Program-made: the position numbers and the translations under genes
Notes under the pieces: generated by a model
Database searches by the model: none
Seen by the model: only the letters and a program-made list of their open reading frames with translations
What the model was told of the DNA's origin: nothing
Assembly (NCBI GenBank): GCA_035222895.1
Contig: JAVYIG010000170.1
Coordinates: 723,501 to 787,500 of the forward strand
Reading direction: 5' to 3'
Origin: Strongylocentrotus droebachiensis
Lineage: Eukaryota; Echinodermata; Echinoidea; Camarodonta; Strongylocentrotidae
Length of the DNA: 64,000 bases
Shown here: in pieces, positions 38,901 to 49,800 of the stretch
Layout of the letters: every line of letters begins with the position of its first letter
Numbering within the stretch: position 1 is the first letter of the stretch

Positions 38901-41900
38901 GAAATCTCCTATTTTTTGTGGTAAATCTTACGATTAAAAAAGCTCAAATGAATAGCAAAACCAATTTATAGCCTTGAGGCACAGTATATCTACTTGCAAA
39001 CTACTTTATAATATTATCCAGGCAGACGACACATGATAGCTATAGAAGTATAATTGGGCTAGACTAAACTCAAATCAATACTTTCCCTTCCTGTTTTGTA
39101 TTCAGCAATAATACACAGGATGAGTGTAGACATGAGAGCTCCACTATACAGAAAAAAATTCAAAAGAAATAGTTCAATTCAATAACGATTTTCCTATTAT
39201 AGCACTGTTGAAAACACATTTCCAGATACATGTAGTTTTCAATAGTAGCAAGTTCAAATATTCTAGTAGGCTACATGGCCTGAAGAAATGGGTAAATAAT
39301 TATAAACACTGCCTTTTCACACGTATACAAGTAATCTGATCATGATTTTTTTTTTAGCTTTATGCAACAAAATATCATATCAGAATTATGAAATGCATTG
39401 TCAATTTCACAACCGCACATTCTATTATATAAGCGCTTTTTGGTTAAAATGCAAAATAATTTGTATTCTATATCAAATTTCTTCAATTTGAATCTTACAG
39501 TCTAAACATTACTGTAACATCTGTTTATTAACAAAAATTAACAAAATTGGCCATCATTTTAATACAGGCTTGATTAATTGTTGGTTTGTTTGTGGGCTTG
39601 CAATACATGTACCGCATTGAATTATTTACTAATTAAATGAAAGCTGGAAGCTTCAGTGAGACCAGCAACACAATTAGGCTTCTCTCAGGCTTAATGAGAA
39701 GGCATTGTGTTCATGGCAATTAAAGTCTTATGCCTTGCAGAATTTCTACTTAATTGCTCGCAGGAAAGTCACGTAGGTGGAATATCTGGCCTACTTTCAG
39801 GGATTACGTGGAGTTATCCCTGTTTTGTAGTGGTAGGATTTTAACAGTATTTTTTCCAGAAAGTAACTTTATTAAACAGTATTAGGAATAACAATATTTG
39901 AATGGGTGCTTTGAGGGGTCCAGTAAAAATTGGTATGACTCATGCTCTGCACAAAAGTACATTGATGACTAAGGAATATTTATCAACAATAGCGCAAGGT
40001 TAGCTAAAAAAATAGAAGACTGTGCAATATTATTTCAATACCTTATAGTTTGGGGTGAACGAGCTAGAAAAAAAGGTATGCTTTTAAACAGACACAAAGG
40101 CTTAAACAATGTATACATGTTGGTGTAGCCCTTGCAAAATAATGGGGTGAAGGCAACATTATTTGTTATGTTTTTGATTAATGTGAAAGTAAATACAAAA
40201 GCATTCATAAAATTAATGATTTGAAGAAGAAAAAAAATATTTACAGTTTTTCTTTTATGGGACAAATAGGCTCATCGCATTTGAAATCATTTTACGTGAA
40301 ATATGTTCATCAGCTCATGCGTTATCCTTGTAATATCCCTCTCAAGGCCATTCAATATCATATTAATAGCTCCGTAATATACTTTGTGCACAAAAGCTGT
40401 ATCAAATTGCTTAGCTCCTAATAACCTCCCAGTGCGATGCACTCACACTTGTTGCTACTGGTTGACTAATGAAAGTAAGACGTCATCAGTGTGTACGCTG
40501 TACCTGTACATGTACATGTATTTATAGGAATTTAAAGGGACTTCATCTTTTGCCACTTTCATTTTAATAGTTAAAGGTATAGACCAGTTTTGGAAACGCC
40601 CCCCTCTCAAAAAATGAAATGGAAGCTCTTATTACCAATCATGTGAAAGAATATGTTTTGACTAATACGTGATGATACAAATTTTGCCGGGAACCGCCTA
40701 CTAATTGATATATTTGGTAAATTATTATATCTATCCGGACTGGATAGATATCGCGTATATCTATCCGGACTGGATAGATATTGCGTAGTCCCATATATGA
40801 GAATAAGATGTAGATGTAAAGGTATATTTCTCTCAATTGATCAATAGTAATATCTTCCATCTTTTAAAATCACTCTGTAACAGAGGCACAGTTTACAGCC
40901 TACTAATCTATGCAATATATGGCCATTTCTTATCAGTGTGTTTTTACAACACTCTCTATAAACTTAATAAATGCGTTATTCTGCATTTAACCTTACTTCT
41001 TCAAATTAGTAGGTCAGAATTGACATAGGGTCAATCAAAGTTTAATACCAAATACCTAATAATGCAATTTTCTACAAATAGAAACACTATATTGTTGGTT
41101 GCCTGCAAGAAAGCTGCTACTGCCATTGATAATACACACATTTTATGGCCTTCTTGCAAACAGTGAACGATATTTCAAAAATAAAAAATGAATCAATACA
41201 AAAATAAAACCTGTTGAACTGCCCAATCTGAAAAGCATGATGCATCTATTGCAATTCATATTGAGTTGAAGAGGAGACGATTAAACATTTAAAAACACAA
41301 TGGAGAAGGTTGCCTATTAAAGGTTTATGTATGCAGAAGCCTTTTATCAAACAATATTATGCAACTTCCTACATGTACAAACCCAGGCACATATTTCCAC
41401 AACATCATATATAAATACATTGTTTATGTACCTCACAGTGCCCCACCCAAGTATGTGCTGCCTGCGTAATAGTAATAACATCACACCTTCTTGAAAGGCC
41501 ACTAAATGAAGCGGGTGGCACATAACATCATTACCCATCCGCATTGGATGTGTTTGCTTTTGAGCATGTTTACTATTGTCACAATAATTTATGACAGTTA
41601 TGTTTGCATTAGAGATAGCCGTATCTAAATCTCTCACATGTCTGTCCTGCAGTGATTGCCAGTCAGCTGCACGAGACATGTAGGAGTATCTCCTTTATTA
41701 AAACAAGGCAACTACATGTATAGGCCTACAATGTTTCCTACAGTAATTCTAGATAAGTGATAAAATAAATACTTTGAATTTTCTAAAGTAAATGTCAGTA
41801 AACTAAACATACAATGTACATGTACAGTACATGTCAATTTACCAATACAATGTGTGATATATATATTGTGAAAGGGAAGTTTGGGCATCATTTTGCACAA

Positions 41901-43654
41901 TAGCTTTCTTAAAGAAGTGATTTGATACATTGTGTGAATGTCGTAATAAAGAGTATACAAATTGTACGAAACCCCACATTTTTATTCCAAACAAGAAATG
42001 TTCACAATATAATCAAGTGCCTTTATTACATTCTAGATATATTGACTGCTATGAGAGGCATCGCTGTTTCTATAGGCTCAAGGGGACGTTACATCCTGCT
42101 ATGACCCAGAGGCTTTTCTTATTTCTACTACTACTACCTTCTAGGCAGTTTTGAAATGTTGTAAAATAAAACAATAAAAGAGGAGTCCTACAACTGTCAT
42201 TGCAGATACACCTGTAGTTGAATGTTTGCGACTCCATCAGCATACTAACAGGTCTATTCAATGACACTGAAAATATAAATATGACAGACAGCTACATGTA
42301 CGTTATTTCAAAAGCTACCGGTACATGGATACCGGTATACATGTACATGTGTGGACACACGCAACAGGTGTATTGTAATAATAATGTGGACCGCACTCTC
42401 AAGTTCAACAAAGGTCCTTGACCATGCATGGTTGCATTTCTATAATTGCTGATCACTGAACTTCATATTTATCATTCATACTTTAATGTACATGTACTGT
42501 AGGAGGCTTGCCTTGCAATGCAGGGTGTGTACGTACAAGTACAGCAACTTTTAGATTTTTAAAGAGTACCAATAATCTCTCTCTCTCTCTCCCCCTCTCT
42601 CCCGCTCTCGCTCTCTCTCTCTTGTAATCAGCTAGTATAGGAGCAGAATGTACAACCCAGAGAAGTATTGCAATATGAACTTGCAATTCCAATCAAAATA
42701 AGATTAGGGTCACCATTTTTTGAGACATTTCAAATGTTTCACAAATAACTAGTATCACAGGGATACTAGGAAACCTAGATTATTAGTCAACATTGATAGC
42801 AATATGATGAAATTTCATGTTAATAGCCAGCAAAAGAATCACTTTTGTGACAGGATACATGATTCATATTTCATATTAACTTCAATTCCTAGGAAGAAAA
42901 AAAATCATCTATATACTGTAATTTCGTGTCAACAGACAATTTTCAAAAATAACCATTGTGAGTGACCATGTTTTTTAAACTTGTTACAAAATGGGATTTT
43001 ACTGGGGGATCTTTTTCCCCCAGAGCTCTTAGGAGGCTTTCAAGTATTTACTTTATAGTCTGTTTTATTGTTGTTTTTACCTTGTTTTTGTTCTTCTTTT
43101 AGCTATTAACAGCTCCAGTTTGGCACTCTGACACTTTGATTTGATAAGGACAGTTAGGACACACATTCATGCAACATACAAATCTGAGATTTTACTCTTG
43201 TTTCAGTCAATATTCAAGTATTCAATTCAAATCTACATGAGAGAAACAACGTAAAAAAGGTAAGCACCTTATATAAACAAGGAATAATTCAAAAGGGCTT
43301 AGTTTGCCTCCACATGTCAACTGCAGGGGCCTGCTTTGAAATCAGCATTAACAATGCCCATCAGCAGTCGACTCAGCACTAATGATTATTAAAAGCAGGC
43401 AACAAGTGTGTGTACAGCAATTTGATATGGAGCACTTATATTACACTTTCAACCCTACTATGCATTCAACTGGTCTTATGTACAGTAGATACCCTATAGA
43501 TGTCATAGCATGACACACATCAGGCATCAAAGTGGTATTAATGCCTTTGTATATTGTATCCAAAAAAAAATTATTTATTTATTTACCTTTGTTCCTTGTC
43601 CATCACTCTTATCTATCTATAGTCCTACTATCTCCCCCCCCCCCCCCTCTCTCT

Positions 43655-43693
<39 letters not shown>

Positions 43694-43786
43694 AAACTTC
43701 TATCTCATCCTATCTATATTTCTTTTAACTATCTCTTTCTCATCATCATCTCTCTCTCTCGCTTCCCTTCTCTCATCCCTTCTTTA

Positions 43787-43831
<45 letters not shown>

Positions 43832-46800
43832 TTCTCTCTACCTCTCCCTCTATTTCTCTCTTGCTTTCTCTTTCTCTGTTCCTTTGCTCTTCCTCCCTCT
43901 ACATCCACCTTCCTCTCTGTAAGTCTCTTTTTCTATCTCCACGTTTATCAGTCTTCTTTTTGCTCAATCTATCTTTCTTTTCCTGTCTCATCCATACATC
44001 CTTTGAAAATCACTTCTTGCTACAGGTGTACTTCTACTTTTTTTATATCACTCTAAAAGTAGGCCTAGTCATATGGATCTCTTCTTCACAAAAGTTCCTT
44101 CAATCATTGTCCTAATGGGAAGGCAATAAAGAAAATCAGAGTAATCAGTGTTATTTATGCTTCAATAATATAACAGCATTACAAACCAATGCTAATAATG
44201 GGACAATAACGAATCCTATTCAACCATGCATGCAATCACCACAAAATGTCGGTTCTGGTTCAACTCATAACATCCTTTGCAACCAATCTCATAAATCTAT
44301 AAATGTAAACAATGACAGGTGTACTAAAATCATACAAAAATATACATAATTTATCCATCTTTATTCATACATCCATCATATTTTGTTACAGCTCATGTCT
44401 TTCCTAATATACATGTATGTGCACTGGTTGATGTCATACTTTTTGCCTTTTACATGGGAAACATTTTTTAAAAGGGAACGAACGACAAGAAGAAATGGAT
44501 ATCCATCAGACATACTGTACATCCAAGATCCATCGGACCAAAAGGCGAGAATAAGATGGAGTCCCTTTTCTCACCTCGCATGAATGGCTTGCGTCTGGTT
44601 GCCACGGCAACATCCCCATGCTTGTGTGCCCTCATCAAGTCTGCGCTCATCAAGTGAATGACTGATGTATACTTTAATCACATTATCTTTCACAGGCTGC
44701 ATGCGCGTTATACTCGAGCTTAATATATCCATCAAGCATAGACGCTGTGGGGAGTGCTGTATTGTACAGGTATGCCCAGGTACTGTATAGCAGGTCTTAA
44801 TGCAATATACACTGAGTGGTGATCAATGATTTTGAAATACAGATATTATATGGAGAGAAAAAAATGGATAAGAAGTAGGCCTACACTTGGCAACAGATTT
44901 GGTTGTATTAATTCACAATAACCTTGACTATATATGCGCTTCCACAGTAATACAATTAAAAGGTGTGCTTGGCAATAACACACTAGCTAGGGCTGAAGAC
45001 TTTCTAATAGCTGGTGTCAATTTAAAAAAGATCAAAATGCAATAAGGGACAGTTTTGACATTGGTTTGCTGTTATTATGAGCTGTGAACAAACTTTCACA
45101 ATAATTCAATGATGTTAAAGTATATGTACATTGTATTAAGACTATAATTTATTGCTTTTTTAAGGAAGATATTCAAATAGGACTGCATTGGCAGTGATTT
45201 GTAGGAATAAATATTAGAATATTGAGAGAAAAAGGATAGTAAACACAGGGCAGTTTTATTACATCAAAAAGTCATTTTATGTAAACTTAGTGTCTGAGAA
45301 CAGAAATATCACCTATTACCTAAAATAGTTCATCATCATTTTGCCTGAATTAATTCCACATTTGATTTGCAAATTAACTGTAAATAAAATCAATTTATCA
45401 GAGATACATGTATGTGGAGCTGAATTGATGGACAGACATAAATCACTCAAGATAAAATGAGACAAGTCTGAGCAAGCTATATCCATAACAGTACTACTAA
45501 ACAAACAATGGACAATAATCAAACATTTATTGTGAAATTTGTGGTTGGCAAAAGAATAGTGCCTTGTCACTGTAGAGTCGAGTTTCATTTTCTTTTTGTC
45601 AGCACGTGCAGGTAGTCTTGACTATAGGTGCAGTTTGTTTTTTTGTTGCTGTTTTTCCTTGCTTTTGATTCAATGTTTATCATTCATGTTTGGGTACAGT
45701 ATATTTATCTAATACCCTTTTCTAACTGCACTCTATGGGAGTCACACCGATGAAAATACCGATTGAATTTTCCTTATGTAAACAAAGGTGAAACCGCAGT
45801 TTTCCCCATGACGTTTTCTAACTGCCGGTGAAATTCACTCCCTGTGGTGAGCCCTTGCCGGAAGTGAAGAATTATTGTGTAATTATTAAGCCCGCGCTCC
45901 ATCTAGCTAGCATGCAGCATGTTCAACCATAAGTCAACAAACACAGCTGGTTACGATAAAGCGCGCGGTTACTGCGACCTTTGACCATTTTAATCGCTGT
46001 TTTAATCGCCTTTTTCTCCCGAACGTTTTCTAACTGCCAGTTTCATCGGTGTCACACCGATGGAATGAGAATTTCTCCTGCTCTTGAGCAGGATAATTTA
46101 ATCGCCTATTTCTCTTCTTTTCATCGGCTATTTAATCGCCTTTTTCTCCTCCGTTGCTTTCTAACTGCCAGTTTCATCGGATGCGTCCGGATGCATCCGA
46201 TGAAAATCAGTGCAGTTAGAAAAGGGTATAAATCAAACTGCTTTCTTTTTTCTTCTTTCCTTATTTCTTGTACTCATTCTGTCTTTCTTTTCTTTCATAT
46301 ATTTTGTACATTTGCAATTCAGATGATAGAAATAATAAAAGACAAAATGTAATTCTTAGGATTATAAATTTAACACTGTCAGCAAATTTCCCAATACTTT
46401 TCAATTGAAATCAAACAACAAAATCTGGGCTCAACTTCAAAAGAGAAAATGGAGCACGATTGCAAAATAAATTAAAAAGAACATATAAAAACGGCGACTA
46501 GGCTATCTAAATATATGAAGACGGCGACTAGGCTATATAAATATATGATATGAAGACAGCGGCTAGGCTATCTAAATATAATTTAGCCCCTGATCTCCAT
46601 TGCTTATAGTCAATACTCAACTTTGAATTTGAGGTGTTTTGCTATTCTACCAACCAGGGGCGGATCCAGCCGGCGGCAAGAGGGGGGGGGGGGGTTCAGT
46701 TTTTGGGGAACATTTTTGCGCCAACTTAGCCGGCCGGTGAATATTAAAGCGGGGGGGGGGGGGGGATGCTGGAGAGGAGAACCACTAATTTCTTCTTCTT

Positions 46801-49800
46801 TTTTTTCGAGGAGGGGGAAGGTGAAGCGCCGTTTTAGCATGACTTTCTTTTTAACTCTCATTTTTACCTATCCCAGATAACCCTAAGTTTTTTGTTGCTG
46901 CTTTATGTGTAGTTGATAATGCATGATTAAAATAAATAGAGAGAGAGAGAGAGAGAACCACCATCATTATGCAATGGTTCAGGGTTGTGTAATGTACATT
47001 TGAAACCATTTCTTAGCGCCTCAACCCTAAAAAAAAGAAACTATTTTTGAGGAAAAGCATTATACTGGCTCATACTAATACTGATACTGGCTAAAAACAA
47101 TGTGGTATCGGCACAGTAAGATAGAGGTATTCCAAAATGACATTCTGATAATCAACATTTTGTTCTGTTATCATATATACGCATAATACAACTGATCTTT
47201 ATGATTTCTTAACGTGACATAGCTTCTTCTCCCCCTGCAAATAAAAAAGAAAACAAGGTTATTTAATAAAAGGATCATGCGACAAAATGATCATTGTGAT
47301 TCAAATTGATGCATGGATTTTTTTGAATAAGCAATGCTTTTCACCAGAATCTAAAAACGACTTTGTAAAAACGACTCAGCCATGCAATTTTGCCACTGTG
47401 TTGTAAGATCACTTTCAGATTAGGAGAAGTGTATTCTTTAATGAGTATTTTAAATTGAATCGAACGTCTCAACTCAGTAAGCATGGCTGAGATTTGTAAA
47501 AGTTGTTTTTACAAAGAAGATTCTGGTGAATAGCGGTGAATAACGTTTATCAAAGTGGGGGGGGGGGGGGGCTAAAGTATTTACGATCAGGTAGAGGGTA
47601 GCAAGTGTAAATTGGTGTGGGGGGTTCAGAGGGCGGAGCCTCAGGAAGCTCAGGGGTTTTAGGCATTTAATTACGGTCAGAGAAGCACAAATATTTTGAT
47701 GCCGCATTTGTGTCACTGGCAGGTCAGGGGGGGGGGGGTCGGTTTTTTTTTTTTTAAAGGTAAAATTTATGTTACTATCCTATTTTTTTACCGGTTTGGG
47801 AGGCTAGGGGGGGGGGGGCCGGGCTGGTAGAATCGGCCTGTGGATCCGCGCCTGCTACCAACTACAATTTAAACTAAAAAAAAATTCCTGGGAAACTATT
47901 ATGTACATAGACTACAAACATACAGTGTACATATTGCCTAAATATTTTTGTTTTGTTTTTCCTTGCATTATGTGTGCACAAACTTTTAGCATTCATTTCA
48001 TTTCATCAATCAATATTTGATGACTCTGGTCTATAGACCCAATTCAAAGTGCACAAGTACATGTAATAGTTGACTATATTGTGTTAAAAAGCTTTTTTTA
48101 AATCAGTTAAAACTAAAAAATGCTGGGCCAAATATTGTATTCATACATTGGGAAAAATACATAGAGCTTTAGCAAATTACATCATCTACAAGAGGTGTTA
48201 CAAAAAGTTGTTAATGTTCAACCAACATTTAATATAAATAGACTTGATAATATGTAGAATACTTATTTGACTATTATCTTTACAAGTTGTAAGTCTAAAA
48301 TGAAAAACAAGAAAATCCTCCAACTGTCAATGTATTCTACAAATTGGAGGAATGAACAGATCCATGACCCACATTTGTCAACTTTGGGATTCTTTCATTT
48401 TGACTGAACTTCAAACCCTCAAACATCATTAAAAAGCAAACAGCAAACATACTGGTAAACAATGATTGTGTATTCACTGGAGCCGGCAGTATCTGGATAT
48501 TATTGCCACACAGGAAGTTTACTGATTAATTCAAAGGAGAACAAACAAACAAAATCAGCAAGTATCATTTAGTGTGGATGGTTTCTTTTTCATTCTTTAT
48601 CACATCTTCCTTCCTTACTTTTATTCTTCAAGTCTTCCCTCTTCTTTCTCTCTTGTTTCTTTCCTTTTCTTTCTCCCTTTTCTACCTTTCTTTTCTCTCT
48701 TCCTTCATATTACTTCTACACTTCCTTTTTATTCCTATTTAATTTCCATTCATATATTTTTCTTTAATGTATTCTTCCACACTCCTTCTGAACTGGTTTC
48801 TCTATCAGCAAAATACCATGAAACAATTAAGTATAAAATTTATGGGGCTGAAGGACTGTGTTCTAAAGAATGTATTCTTACTTTCACAGCAAAGGGAGAG
48901 CTAGACATTTAACAAATTTGCCTTGACTAAAGTACAAATGTACATGTAAGTACAATGTACATTATCACTACAGGAGCAAAAGCAAACTCAACTCTTGAAA
49001 TAAAATACATTTTCTATCATAGTCTGGAGAGTAGACTGCCTATTATGTTCTATCAATGGGGGAAAAGAAAAACCTTTGATCCCAATAGTTTACATGATTG
49101 ATTGTGTAGTGTACATACAGTAGTGCACCATCTATGTTTACTGTACATGTTCTTGATCAAAGTATCAAAACAAACTAAAATATGATTTACCAAGCAAAAC
49201 AAACCTGAGTAACAAGTCAGGTCTCCACATTTACACTGATAAAGATTAATCGGAGAGGATATAAATCTATTAGTTTGAAATACAGGCATATTCTTGCTAA
49301 AGGCATGTCTTGATAGGCAAGAAAAGAGATGATTAGAATTTATTTGTTTGGATATTGTAATTTGCAGACTTGTGGCTAAATCTACGATATGACTTATCTT
49401 CAAAAGGGCTCATGTATGCCTACACTTTTGCAAATTTGTTCAAGTGTACCTCTAACTCTCAAAAGCATAAATGTTTATCAAATAAAAAGCCTGAAAATGT
49501 TTTTTAAACAAAATAAGTGAAATATTATTTTGCTTATTTGTCATAAATAATATTGGTCATTATCCTTATCTCAATGCATGGCTCAGAGGTAGAGCAGTGG
49601 TCTCAGGATAAGTGAGAGGTCCTAGGTTCAAAACTAAGTCACTGCACTAATTATCAACTTCAAAGTCCCTTGGATATGACTTAAAGCTATATATATATAT
49701 AGGTCCACTGGTGTACAACATCTACAATTATCAACACTGTGATAATTCATCACATTTTGAAGAAGAAAACAAAATCTAAAATAAAGTCTGAATACAGTCT

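Noticed and set aside
41347-41679. 110-codon minus-strand frame
   Set aside because: No family recognised, no splice or repeat context; chance is the simplest reading. It was checked for RyR exon 3-6 motifs without success.
49570-49650. tRNA gene
   Set aside because: A- and B-box motifs and two stems are present, but extra bases, missing T33 and no acceptor stem rule out a functional tRNA.
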